64,000 nt of DNA from Oegoconia quadripuncta (taxonomy: Eukaryota > Arthropoda > Insecta > Lepidoptera > Autostichidae): contig OX438758.1 of NCBI GenBank assembly GCA_949316235.1, positions 5,055,731-5,119,730 on the forward strand. The letters are read 5' to 3'. The notes beneath the pieces were generated by a model. The model was not told the origin of the DNA and did no database searches. It saw only the letters and a program-made list of their open reading frames with translations. The position numbers and the translations under genes are program-made. Shown piece after piece: positions 1 through 9,565 of this stretch; the stretch's first letter is position 1; every line of letters begins with the position of its first letter.

Positions 1-80
1 GATGGAAAGCAATCACCGCCGCCCATGGACACCCGCAACACCAAAAGGGTCACAGATGCGTTGCCGTTGATGATAATAAT
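1..80. repeat. Fragment of a lepidopteran dispersed repeat
   Basis: The first 60 bases (AGCAATCACCGCCGCCCATG and ACCCGCAACACC) resemble a common lepidopteran interspersed repeat from memory of the group. There is no second copy in this window to confirm it. Confidence 0.35.
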
Positions 81-590
81 GAGCGTCGGTGGGTCAGCGG
101 TTAAGAACCGTGTTTTTTTTTTATGCACAACGGGTAGGTACTTGACTTCAATCACACCTGATGTTAAGTGAAGATGAGGTCGAAGGTAGAAGGTGACCCG
201 GAAACCCCAACACATTTGGAGGACTCGCTATCTTATCTCTGACAACCGGAACACAACAATGCTATTAACATTGCTGCTTGGCGGCAGATTTAGATAAGAT
301 GGTCTCCCAATTTGGGAGGTCCGGATTCGATCCCCAGACAGGACATGTACCAATGAGTTATAAAATTTAATTTATTTACTTAAGTGCATTTATCCGGCTG
401 TTCTTAAACGGTGAAGGAAAACATCGCGAGGAAACCAGCATGCCTGGGAAATAAAAAATCAAAGGTATTTGAAGTCCCCAATCCGCATTGGGCCAGTGTG
501 GCGAACTATGCCCCATACTCCCTCATTATACGAAGCAAGGCCTATATACCTGCAGTGGGACGTTTACGGGCTGATGATGATGATGAGTTC
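81..590 (+). repeat. tRNA-derived SINE (family D), split by another SINE
   Basis: The head GAGCGTCGGTGGGTCAGCGG carries an RNA polymerase III A-box-like sequence. The B box (GATTCGATCCCCAG) reappears at 331-346 after a 190-base insertion. The body to about 588 matches the uninterrupted copy at 23323-23636, including CTGCAGTGGGA and the GATGATGAT tail typical of RTE LINE 3' ends. The SINE therefore probably moved with RTE machinery. Confidence 0.75.
113..300 (-). repeat. SINE family B, 5'-truncated, inside the family D SINE
   Basis: A run of T (the reversed poly(A) tail) followed by GCACAACGGGTAGGTACTTG up to GGCGGCAGATTTAGATAAGATG. It is the 3' part of the SINE seen complete at 20728-21055. 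It separates the A and B boxes of the family D SINE, so it inserted later. Confidence 0.75.
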
Positions 591-602
591 GTGTTTACTT
601 AC

Positions 603-767
603 GGATGTTTCCCCAGGGCGTCTGTCGGCGCGCGCAAGTCCCGCATGACCCTGGCCTCTGTGACCACGGCCTGCTGACCGACCGCGCCAGTGCACAGCCG
701 ACGGAGCCGCGCGTCGTCACACTGCTGGGGCAGGTTCGACACCACCACGCGGTAACGCGATACGAAT
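603..767 (-). CDS. RBM28: RBM28 exon: first half of RRM4
   Basis: Reads FVSRYRVVVSNLPQQCDDAR, then a helix and RVMRDLRAPTDALGKHP. That corresponds to the beta1-alpha1-beta2 part of RBM28 RRM4. Donor GTAAGT after 603, acceptor GATTGTAG before 767. The exon is clearly richer in GC than the other RBM28 exons and the surrounding intron. The remainder of RRM4 lies outside the window, because positions 1-590 are repeats. Confidence 0.85.
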
Positions 768-3700
768 CTACAATCATACAATTTTTTTTATTCACGAGTT
801 AGCATTTGACCTCACAATAACAGTTTACAGAAGTATTCTTTCTCAGCACAATGTTAATCCGCTTTACGGTTAGTCTCTTTTACTAAATACCGATTTTTTT
901 ATTTTTTTTTAATTTTTTTATTGAAGAGGTGGGCAAACGAGCAAAAGGCAAAATTACACCGGCCCTAAGATTTCGTAACTTCATCGGTATCGTTATAGAT
1001 TACGTTGACCAATGAGAAACCGTCAAATTGCCGAGCGAGCGATGAGCCGACCACTCATATGTCAGAACGTAACCGATGACGATACGATGAAATTATGTAA
1101 TCGAACTCCAGGCCTTTTTTTAAACGCCAGACATTTTATATGACATATGTAAATCATTCCGAACAACCATTCTACAGAACTGATTTGTCAGCCATATTAA
1201 ATTTCCGAATAATAAAATGGTAAAAAAAATATGATCGTACCTACGCCATACCCTTCCAACCTAACCAACAGAGGTCGGAGTGCCCCGAACTCCCGTGCTC
1301 ACTTCGCTCGCACTCGCCCTATAAACGTTTTGTGTAGACGATATTACATAGAGCGCCACTCGGGGGTCGCTCTGGTAAGGTTTTAGCCGTGCCGAGGGAG
1401 GATCACACGGGGAGTGAGCGTAGGGAAACACAAACTGGAGATTGTTGAGAATGCTTCGTATAATTTCGTGTTCTTCGTTCACAATTCACATCACAATTTC
1501 ACTATTGAACCGACCGCATGTTTCACGTTGTGCTCTCTACTACAATATATGTCCGTGGGCACCATGCTTATATCTCAAAAAATCCGTCGGGCTCTGATCG
1601 GTCAACCAATGACAATGCCGGAATTAATTAATTTTAACCAATCAGAACCCGCGGCGAATTATATGCAGGTACCCATTTCTTTTTCCTTTTTATTAAAAAA
1701 GCGCCTCTGGCGGCTAAAAGGGCAACTTGCGGTCGGCTCGATATTCCTGCTATACAATTGTAAGACTGTTTTTTACACATCTACCTACATAAATATTTAT
1801 TAAATTTACAATTCTCAGATATAAGGAATTTCTCCATCAAAACACATGGCTAACCATTTTGCTCCTCAATATTTTGCGTAGTACGTTCGGCGTGTTTCAA
1901 TAGATCATACCTATTTAAGTTTTTCAACATCTGCGTCTTGCTGCGCTCTAGAGCCAATCTCTTGGCCATATCAGAGGCGGACACACCAACCGCAGCGTTG
2001 GTTCCCGCCACAATTACTGTAACAAATTTACCTTATTTAAAGTTTTCCACAATTGTGGATTAAATTACCAGTGCATATTCGCGACAGTCCTTCCGTGCCT
2101 GTTTAAGAAGAGGTTAAAAAAGCATTATCTTTCTCAATCATTAGTATGAGTTTGATTAGGTATTTATTATTTGATTTATTTAAGTATTTGTATAGGTAAT
2201 TTATATGTATTAAGTTATTTGTTTACAATATTTGAAGTATTCAAAAAATCAAAAAAAAAAACAAAAATGTTTATTTTCATTTACTTCTTAACATTTTTAA
2301 CATTTTTACATTCTTAACATTTTTAGTGTTTGGGTTTTCGTTTAAGTATATTTATACTTGTGTTAGAAAACCCCGCTCTTCCATAACAAAAAAAAATTGA
2401 AAAAAATTAAGTAAAAATGAATTAAAATATAACCCATTAACTTGAGATTAAAAGTATGTATGTATGTAAATGGATTTAATATTAACTACATATACATATA
2501 ATTATTATTAACTATTATTAACTACATATATAATTTTTTGGTACCGCATTTTTATTTGTGTAACTTTTTTAACCTCCAATAGTGTAGAGGGAAGTGATCT
2601 CTTTAGGGATAAGCTCACCTTTGTACACTATAATTATAAATAAAGTAGTAAATTTTATAGGGGTTGGGTTGAAAAGTGGAACCTCCCTCGTCGGTATTTG
2701 TTTTATCTATTACTTAGTGGACTAGCAACCAGTACATCAAGGTTTAAAGTAACATAACATACCTCCTTCTTTGACAAGATATAAATTCCTATTATCCTTG
2801 GGCTCCTTCTTATTCGTTCTCTGAAGGTTTTCCTTCTTGAGGGCTGGTTTCACCTGCAGCACCTGACCGTCAAGCTTCAACTGATCGGCTGGTAAAGATA
2901 AGAATTTGTTGGTGTCATCTTCACTCTGAAAATATATTTTTTTTTCATTAACTTGATCCATCACCTCTGCTTTGTTAATCAATAAAAACGATTACATATA
3001 AATAGCTGAAGCTTATACTTATAAATAGTTAAAAACTGTGTTACAATGTTTTCCCCATATAAATTAATATGTAATATATAATGTAATGTTTGCAACACAC
3101 AGCGCCATCTAGTTCCACACTAAGCAACTAGGCTTGTATTATGGATACCAGATTGATGTGCTACACAAATTCTTTTTTTATATAAATAACTACATAAATA
3201 CAAACATCCATAACTCGAGTGCAGATGTTTCGAACCGTTTAGTGTAGCAGGCCAGCCCCCGTAGCATCGCGCGCGACGTAGGCGTGAGAGTGGGATAGTC
3301 GTATATTTCGTCCAAGTGAATGAGCAGGACAAATTAATATTATCTCGAGCGACATAAACGTTATCGCGCCAGTCATGTTACTAGCTGCTACCTGCTGCCT
3401 AGCTAGCCTGGCTAGCTACCACCATCTTATCTAAATCTGCCGCCAAGCAGCAATGTTTATAGCATTGTTGTGTTCCGGTCGTCAGAGCTAAGATAGCCAG
3501 TCCCCCAAATGTGTTGGGGTTTCCGGGTCAGTACGCTTCCACCTTCGACGTCATCTTCACTTAACAGCAGGTGTGATTGAGGTCAAGTACGAACCCATCG
3601 TGCATAAAAAAAAAAACTAGTGCTGATTTTTAATCACTAAACCAAACAGTACAATACAATACAAATACACTTTATTGCACAAAAGGACAATATACATTTT

Positions 3701-6700
3701 ACAAAGCACAATACTGAAAAGAGTACAATTAGGCGGTCTTATCACTAAGAGCGATCTCTTCGTGGCAACCTTTGGGTGTAGGAGTATAACTTTATAGAAC
3801 AGGCAGGTTGTGCAAAATACAGTATGTCAAACAGTATGAGTCGTAGTGTCGCCATTTTTACTACGGGGAAGGGTTATGCTTTTATTAAATCAGGGTTTGT
3901 TAGAAATACAAACATGTAAAGTCAATATAACGATTAGCCCTCTTACAATTTAAGTTTAATGGGAGCCAATACCAACTGTCAGTTTTGACCAAAGTAGGGC
4001 TTCAAATATCAAATGCGACGAATGGCTAAAGAGATGGCAATGTTTTCATTGCCCATTGAAATTGGACAATTAGGCAGCTGATGGTACTCATATGAAACCA
4101 TGTGTTAATCTACGCGCGCTTATAAAGCTACATAAACTTTATGCACATTTGTGACCATTATTTTAATAACCAGAGATTCTACAATACAATACAATACAAA
4201 TACACTTTATTACACAACAGAAAAGAAAATACAGTTTCAGAAAAGTGGTAAGAATAGAATGTACAATTTAGAATTTGTACAATAAATAGAATCTACCTTT
4301 TCATAAATAAGAAAAATAAAAAGCGACTCACCAAAAACTTGACGAACCCTGAACCTTTGGAATGCTCTGTCATTTTATCCATACATACAAGAGCATACTT
4401 CACTGGACCAGTCTGTTCAGCAAACTCCTTCAACTGATCATTGTCTATGTTGAATGATAGGTTCGTTATGAAGACTGTGCATCCGTCTTCGGCGTCATTC
4501 AGTTTAATTCTGTAAAAACATGGTTGGTAATCACATGTCACATATTTTATGGCAATAAAAGAGCTCTTGCAAGGATAGACCATAATGCATGGCATTACGA
4601 CCTGTTTGGTGTGGTGGTTAGCAACTCTGACCGCTATACCAAAAGGTTGCGGGTTCGAATCCCGCTAGGGATATATGTTTGTGTGATGAATACGGACATG
4701 TGTACCTGAGTTATGGATGTTTTTCATTTATAATAAGTATTTATTTACAAAAAAAAATATGTATTTATGTAGTATATCAACCATCTAGTATTCACAACAC
4801 AAGCCTATAGTTGCTTACTGTGGAACTAGATGGCGCTGTGTGTGTCTAGAGATATTTATTTATTATTACGGGCATGCATCCTCAAAAAGTAACCTAAATT
4901 TTAACACACTCATTTCACTTAACCATAACTAGTCTATTCCGAAATATAAATAGCACTCTAATTATCATTGGTTCTCATGGTGGATCATTGTTCACAGAAG
5001 TAATGCCTCCTCTGGTAATGTCTCCTCTTTGTAGCAGCAACTACTCTACTGGGGGGAATGAAAACCAGCAACATTGCTGAGTCCCTATCCATTCATCACA
5101 TTACTGTAGATCCCGATTCTCAAGTATGCTTGTGTTTTATGTGATGAATAAGTACATCTTATTTTATTTATTTTAGAACGACCTGTTTGGTGTAGTGGTT
5201 AGAAACTCTGCTACTATACCGAAAGGTCGCGGGTTCGAATCCCGCTAGGGGCATATGTTTGTATGATGAATACAGACATGTGACGGATGTTTGGATTTAT
5301 TTACAAAAAAAATATGTATTTGATAGTTTATCAACCATCTGGTATCCATAATACAAGCCTAGATACTTAACGTGGACCTAGATGGCGCTGTGTGTATGTG
5401 CAAAAGATATTTATTTATGATTTATGTATTTATTATATTATTTATTTCATGTTCTTTCACGAAACCCGTATTGCTGCATATCATCCGCAGGTTGTACCCT
5501 ACTGAACATAGGCCACTTCCATAGATTTTCAGAGTGTCATGTTCAAGGTGCTCCATTTTATTTATCAATATAAAAGGCGCCTTTTAAAGCGAACAGTACG
5601 AGGGCGACACTAAAAAAAGTTACATTTTCAAAATTTGAGCTTATTTTTTCATTATATCGTTTAAAAGCGGCCAATTCAAAAATTTAAAATTCTAAAAACT
5701 TTCAGTGTCGCCCTCGTAGGATGTTGATGTGATATTCAAGCTGGTATTTTGTTTAGATCAATGAAGTCAATAGTCCTCATGACACACAACCGGAAATTGG
5801 CAGTAATGACTGATCGCACTAAAGACGACCATTTGTCATAGAATAAAAAAGTTATACTTTGTTAACTTGTACTTTTCAATCGACTTTTTCAACAAAAATT
5901 TTTTCAACAAACAATATGAATAAAATATGTTAAAGATATAAATTTTTTATTTCCCTTTTCCCAGTTAAATTCTCTTGACATAGGTTTTAGTTTCGAGGGG
6001 GGTGCAGGAATGAAGTGACATTAATATTCATGTGAAAAAAAATGAATGAGGTGATGGGGGCGGATAATAGGAGGTGGGCGGCAGCGCGGTGAATTCAAAA
6101 TATTGGTAATAGTAGATACTGTGGATTTGTACAGTGTTTGACCAATCCCCCCCAGACTACGCCCGTGACATTTCAGCTGGGTTTAGTGCCCAAAATTAGG
6201 TAAGAAGAAAATTATTTCATATTTGAAAACTGCACTTATAAAAAATAGTAAAGAAAAATTTGTTAGGCCATAACACAAGTACCAACCGTTGCTTTTCAGT
6301 TGTGTTCATAGGTTCATCATCGTCATCTGAGAGTGAAGATTCTCTATCATCACTTGATGACGATGATTTCTCATCATCAGACGACAAATCATCATCACTT
6401 TTTGACTCTTTAACCTTCTCTTCTTTTAGCTGCTCATCGATGATAGGCACTTTGGATTCCTCATCATCACTGTCAGATTCTTCACTCTTCACCTTTTCCT
6501 CCATTTCCAGTTGCTGATTAATAGCATGCTGCATGTACTTGTTTTTAGCAACTGCCCAGTCTACTGATATTGGACGGCCTGGAAAAACAAGGCAAATCAA
6601 ATAAAAAAACCGCACAGGTAATTGAAATATACCATCCTGCTGAAAACTCTATTATAATAAACTAGACAAGTGAGACTCTGACTCACGTGAGACGTTATCC

Positions 6701-8354
6701 ATCACAGGTATAGTCTCGAAATGTAACTTTGTAATCACAAAGCAATAGTTTATTGTGATTTATCTAAAAATTATCAATTTTCGAATTTTTTCATTTGCTG
6801 GCGCGGAAAAACCTGTGTGTGTTTGTACTTGATATTTCCAAGCATTCAAAAAAAGTCTTGACAGACAGATGACATTTTTTCCATTAAGAGGAATGGGACC
6901 TTAAAAATTGAAGCTCCTAAGCCAAAATACCTGGACAGATTTTGAATATACTTTGCTTAGTCACTGAATACTATCACTACAATCAACCTCCTGCCCATAT
7001 CCCTTACAAGGTGTATTTCTTAGGGCATTCCAAAGAATTTTTAAAGCCACATATCTTCAAAACAATGAACTACTTAATTCTAATATATCTGGGTGATAAA
7101 AAAAAAACAAAATTGAGAGCAAGCAAAACAGGTACAGGATACAAAAATGTAGTCAAATTTGAACTTAGCCTATGTATATTCAAATGATGAAAACTTAATG
7201 ATGGTGAAGGAGGTCAAAGTAAAGTTGAGGTCCACCAAAATTAAGATATTATTTGACTAATTGTAATGAAAATATAATTTGACAAACGAAATTTGTACAC
7301 CTGACATTAATTTATTTAATTAATCCATTATTAATTGACATCAATAAAACTTCATAATATCAAAATTTCAATTAAAGCTATTATGTTATTGTAACTTTAA
7401 CGTTAGTCAGAGTAGTTTAGTGATGGGGCATTAATGGCTAATAAAAAGTAATTGAAACTTGATCAGTATAAGGGCCGACAAAAAACTATGACTTTTTTTA
7501 CTTATCAATTTATCATTAAGTAATTTTTTTACTTGATGATATCCTAACCTGAAACTTTGTATTGAAAATATTATGAACAGAGCAAAAATTAACATAACTT
7601 AAAAAATGCACAAAGAACATAAAATTTTAATTGACAATGGCGAAATTGTTGTGACAAATTGTAAGTTGAAAAATTTTATGTTGTTTGTGCCAGTCCCCCA
7701 AATAGTAGGGTTTCCAGTCAGTAAATGCTAAATAATAATACATTTCATTGTGCATAACAAAAACTTTTCGAATTTTCAACTCCGCATAACTACATTTTAG
7801 TCTTTTTTTTACCTCAGTGCCCCTCTTAAAAAACATAACCCCATATTTTTAAGACATCATCGGATATGCGCCACCGTAAGCACTAACTGGTGCACAACAG
7901 ACTGACAATTTAGGGTCAGGTTTTTTGTAAATTTCATAGTGTTCAATTTGCTACACCTCGACCGAAGGATGGAGAAGACTAGGGGATGTCTTTGCCTGGA
8001 AGTTCCTATATAATTAAAGTCTAGTTACTGTAAATTAATCAAGCCATATAATCTCACAAGAATCTGTAATAATAAAAAAGACTTTAAATATATTACCTAA
8101 AAATGGCTTCATATTGGTATTCAAGAGAGCTTTCTTAGCCATTGGCACATTCTTGAAGTGTACGAATGCACATCCTACAAGTTTGCCATCGGGTTTTTTC
8201 AGTAATTTCACTTCTAGCACCTCTCCATGTGGCTCAAAATGTGCTTTCAATGACTCGTCAGTAGCTTTGAATGATACGTTTCGAATTATTAGACGGGCTT
8301 TTCGGTTAATTCTCATTTTATGCTCTTTTTCTGGATTCATATCTTCAGATTTTC
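603..8354 (-). CDS. RBM28: RNA-binding protein 28 (Nop4-type), partial, six exons
   Basis: Spliced gene read right to left from exons 8354-8097, 6578-6287, 4509-4332, 2925-2763, 2016-1911 and 767-603. Every junction has AG/GT ends and the phases agree throughout (387 codons in all). The order is RRM2 (ARLIIRNVSF ... GCAFVHF, then PISVDWAVAKNKY), a Ser/Asp/Glu-rich linker, RRM3 (TVFITNLSF ... KGSGFVKF, LKLDGQ), a linker with NLYLVKEG and SASDMAKRLALERS, then the first half of RRM4 (RVVVSNLPQQCDD ... RVMRDL). This order and the linker words match metazoan RBM28, a nucleolar protein with four RRMs that associates with pre-rRNA and spliceosomal snRNPs. RRM1 and the end of RRM4 are missing: the 3' part lies left of position 1, and no RRM1 exon was found to the right. 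Family identity is seen directly; nucleolar function is inferred from the family. Confidence 0.9.
961..1105. mobile_element. MITE with inverted ends (copy 1 of 2)
   Basis: The left end GTAACTTCATCGGTATCG and the right end CGATGACGATACGATGAAAT are imperfect inverted repeats around a core containing GAGAAACCGTCAAATTGCCG. A second copy lies at 46402-46545 with the same order. No coding capacity. Confidence 0.7.
1106..1910. other. RBM28 intron, no gene recognised
   Basis: AT-rich intron between the RRM4 exon and exon 1911-2016. A GC-richer patch at 1255-1430 and the open frame at 1414-1803 show no recognisable domain and no second copy in the window. Confidence 0.5.
1911..2016 (-). CDS. RBM28: RBM28 short exon: linker between RRM3 and RRM4
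   Basis: A 106-base exon too short to stand out as an open frame. In the phase set by its neighbours it reads VIVAGTNAAVGVSASDMAKR then LALERSKTQMLKNLNR. This matches the AGTxAAxGVSxxDMAKR linker of RBM28. Acceptor GTTACAG before 2016, donor GTATGA after 1911. Confidence 0.85.
2017..2762. other. RBM28 intron, AT-rich, nothing coding seen
   Basis: Simple AT-rich DNA with short near-repeats (ATTAACTACATATA twice at 2480-2530). No recognisable element ends. Confidence 0.5.
2763..2925 (-). CDS. RBM28: RBM28 exon: end of RRM3 and basic linker
   Basis: Starts in phase 0 with SEDDTNKFLSL and contains KLDGQVLQVKPAL, the last strand of RRM3. It then has a Lys-rich linker and NRNLYLVKEG, a word conserved in RBM28 just before the DMAKR helix. 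Acceptor TATTTTCAG, donor GTATGT, phase 1 out. Confidence 0.88.
3076..3230 (-). repeat. SINE family A, tail part only
   Basis: CACACAGCGCCATCTAGTTCC through ACATCCATAACTCG is the reverse complement of the SINE A body seen at 4597-4862. The tRNA head is missing, as expected for 5' truncation. Confidence 0.75.
3252..3390. mobile_element. MITE-like repeat with GCGCGACGTAGG core (copy 1 of 4)
   Basis: The segment GTGAGAGTGGGATAGTCGTA ... CAGGACAAAT ... CGACATAAACG recurs at 22738-22860, 39122-39232 and, partly, 41268-41325. Its edges read GTAGCAT at the left and CATGTTAC at the right, suggesting short inverted ends. Non-coding. Confidence 0.6.
3409..3614 (+). repeat. SINE family B, 5'-truncated, forward
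   Basis: Runs from CTGGCTAGCTACCACCATC to a poly(A) tail at 3605-3614. Same sequence as the reversed copies at 20728-21055, 34047-34336 and 63580-63906, without the tRNA head. Confidence 0.8.
3650..3775 (-). repeat. ACAATAC-tailed retroelement fragment
   Basis: CAATACAATACAAATACACT then TTATTGCACA, ending in GGCGGTCTTATCACTAAGAG and GCGATCTCTTC. Related copies are at 4178-4300, 32765-32885 and 43077-43200. The pentamer repeat reads as the reversed 3' tail of a non-LTR element or SINE. Confidence 0.6.
4178..4300 (-). repeat. ACAATAC-tailed fragment, second copy
   Basis: Starts with the same CAATACAATACAAATACACT tail, but the conserved GGCGGTCTTATC block is absent or decayed. It ends just before the RBM28 RRM3 exon. 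Confidence 0.5.
4332..4509 (-). CDS. RBM28: RBM28 exon: first two thirds of RRM3
   Basis: Encodes IKLNDAEDGCTVFITNLSFN through EHSKGSGFVKFL. It has RNP2 (VFITNLSF) and RNP1 (KGSGFVKF) with a typical RRM spacing. Phase 2 in, phase 0 out. Donor GTGAGT after 4332, acceptor TTTTTACAG before 4509. Confidence 0.9.
4597..4862 (+). repeat. tRNA-derived SINE family A
   Basis: The tRNA-like head has an A box (TGGTGTGGTGGTTAG) and a B box (GGGTTCGAATCCCGC), followed by GGGATATATGTTTGTGTGATG and a body ending ACTAGATGGCGCTGTGTG. It sits in RBM28 intron sequence. The tRNA-like part has no matched acceptor stem, so this is not a tRNA gene. Confidence 0.85.
5179..5418 (+). repeat. tRNA-derived SINE family A, second copy
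   Basis: CGACCTGTTTGGTGTAGTGG, then GGTCGCGGGTTCGAATCCCG and the family body to GATGGCGCTGTGTGTATG. It lies 330 bases after copy 4597-4862 and is oriented the same way. Confidence 0.85.
5597..5718. mobile_element. Short TIR MITE (ACGAGGGCGACACT ends)
   Basis: The inverted ends ACGAGGGCGACACTaAAA and TTTcAGTGTCGCCCTCGT are flanked by TA on both sides (5597-5598, 5717-5718), about 118 bases between. TA duplication and size suit a Tc1/mariner-type MITE. Confidence 0.75.
6287..6578 (-). CDS. RBM28: RBM28 exon: end of RRM2 and acidic linker
   Basis: Begins with RPISVDWAVAKNKY, the conserved end of RBM28 RRM2, then about 70 residues dominated by Ser, Asp, Glu and Lys (SESDSDDEES, SSSSSDDRES). The long plus-strand frame over the same bases is only a shadow of this low-complexity stretch. 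The acceptor is at 6579-6580. The donor GTTGGT after 6287 is weak, but it is the only one that keeps frame with the next exon. Confidence 0.85.
6579..8096. other. RBM28 intron, mostly unique AT-rich DNA
   Basis: No exon or complete element recognised. A short piece of SINE family B (CCAGTCCCCCAAAT...GGGTTTCC) lies at 7688-7725. The open frame at 6942-7187 shows no domain. Confidence 0.5.
8097..8354 (-). CDS. RBM28: RBM28 exon with RRM2 (first 85 codons seen)
   Basis: The acceptor is a run of T followed by CAG at 8355-8356 (plus-strand complement) and the donor GTAATA follows 8097. The exon opens in phase 2, so an upstream exon must exist, although an ATG at 8338-8340 (MNPEKEHK) lies in frame. 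RNP2 (LIIRNVSF) and RNP1 (GCAFVHF) of an RRM are both present. The last codon is split, and its G joins exon 6578-6287 to give GRPISVDWAVAK. Confidence 0.9.
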
Positions 8355-8614
8355 CTGAAAAAAAAGACCAAGTTCTTTGGAAATGTTTTATATAGTGACC
8401 GGCACCCCTCAGTACAACGAAGGTTAGGTAGGGAGGACGTACCCTTTAAATAACTAGTGTTCGCATTTTTATTGCTGTACATAACTCCATCAGTCATTGT
8501 ACCTACCAAACGTAGCACTCACGCAGAGCAATTTTATTTAACTAATAAATAATCTATCAATAATCACCACTCCAAGTATCAAGCACACAAAGCAAATGCA
8601 AAGCAAGCAATAAT

Positions 8615-9165
8615 TATTTTATTCCCTCGGAGAAGGCCAAGGGAGCTAAGCTCATACAGGTATGTCCTATTTCTTTCAGTCTCAAAGAAAACAAGTAATG
8701 CGTCGTATACTTGGCGTAGAGAGTCCAGTTACGGTCAAGTCATTCTTCAGTAAAGTGGCAATATAAATGACGAATAGCGAGTGTCTGTCAGGCTTTTTGG
8801 CGGGATCTCGGCGAGTGAAGTTGCATTTTTGTTATTATTCTTATAATTTGTGCATTCTGATTTTGGAGCTGAATAATGGCAGAATATTGTGCAGGAAAAG
8901 TTAGTAATGGTGTACAAGTGAAGGGAAGTGTAAATTAAAGTGCTTAACGAAGCTTTCGGGTTCCCACAAGAAGCCGCCAAAAATCTTTTGTAAATCATTC
9001 TGCCACTTTACTGAAGAACGCCTTGACCGTGACTAGACTCGCCAAGTATACGACGAATTTCATGGTTTGACTGAGACTGACTAAACTGAAGAAATAAGAG
9101 GAATGAGGCATAGCTGTATGGGTTTAGATCCCTTGGCCTTCTCCGAAAGGAGTGAATAAAAAAAA
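8615..9165. mobile_element. Foldback element with about 145-base inverted arms
   Basis: The left arm 8615-8760 (CGGAGAAGGCCAAGGGAGCT ... CTTCAGTAAAGTGGCA) is inverted at 9001-9160 (TGCCACTTTACTGAAGAACG ... CCCTTGGCCTTCTCCGAAAG). The arms are diverged by scattered substitutions and small gaps, and the 240-base centre has no coding capacity. It fits a non-autonomous foldback DNA transposon in the RBM28 5' region. Confidence 0.75.
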
Positions 9166-9188
9166 ATGAAATACCTACTGTCAAACTT

Positions 9189-9202
9189 TGTATTACAAAA
9201 AA
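9189..9202 (+). repeat. Target-site duplication of the U2 retrocopy, left
   Basis: TGTATTACAAAAAA, identical to 9372-9385. Confidence 0.85.
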
Positions 9203-9371
9203 ATCGCTTCTCGGCCTTTTGGCTAAGATCAAAGTGTAGTATCTGTTCTTTTCAGCTTAATATCTGAAAGTTCCCTCACTGAGGGACCAGTATATTAAAC
9301 TGATTTTTGTGACCAGACGGGATGTTCGGGGCTCGCTCCACTCCCGTCGCGGGTCGGCCCGGCATTGCAAG
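9203..9371 (+). pseudogene. U2 snRNA retrocopy, 3'-truncated
   Basis: Begins exactly at the U2 5' end (ATCGCTTCTCGGCCTTTTGG) and contains the branch-site pairing region (GTGTAGTATCTGTTC). It continues with the Sm-site region (TGATTTTTG) and the following stem, and stops at GGCCCGGCATTGCAAG, inside the last stem-loop. It is flanked by a perfect 14-base direct repeat TGTATTACAAAAAA at 9189-9202 and 9372-9385. No snRNA promoter element was noticed upstream, because the foldback element ends about 40 bases before. Truncation plus target-site duplication point to a reverse-transcribed pseudogene and not a working snRNA gene. Confidence 0.85.
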
Positions 9372-9385
9372 TGTATTACAAAAAA
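9372..9385 (+). repeat. Target-site duplication of the U2 retrocopy, right
   Basis: TGTATTACAAAAAA, identical to 9189-9202. Its TGTATTAC part also recurs after the poly(A) of the following LINE (15579-15586). Confidence 0.85.
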
Positions 9386-9565
9386 GCGCGGGAAACGTCA
9401 AACTAGGCGGGTTTATTTTTTCGTATTTAAATTTTTGAATTAACTAAAGGATTAGTAGAGTGTTTTTTTCTATATATAGTAGTGCATATCTCTATCTATT
9501 AAGTATATTTTATATTAGTAAGTATATCTTGAATTTCGGAGCATCGGGTAAGTTTCATATCGTTT

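Noticed and set aside
1414..1803. 129-codon frame in an RBM28 intron
   Set aside because: No domain, repeats or splice context; composition is not coding-like.
4599..4675. tRNA gene-like sequence with A and B boxes
   Set aside because: It lacks a paired acceptor stem, continues into a conserved non-tRNA body and recurs many times in the window, so it is a SINE head. The same applies at 5180, 43597, 60425 and 60646.
6260..6517. 85-codon plus-strand frame rich in serine
   Set aside because: It is the antisense shadow of the acidic Ser/Asp linker of RBM28 in exon 6287-6578.
9203..9371. Functional U2 snRNA gene
   Set aside because: The 3' stem-loop is cut, target-site duplications flank it, and no snRNA promoter is apparent.
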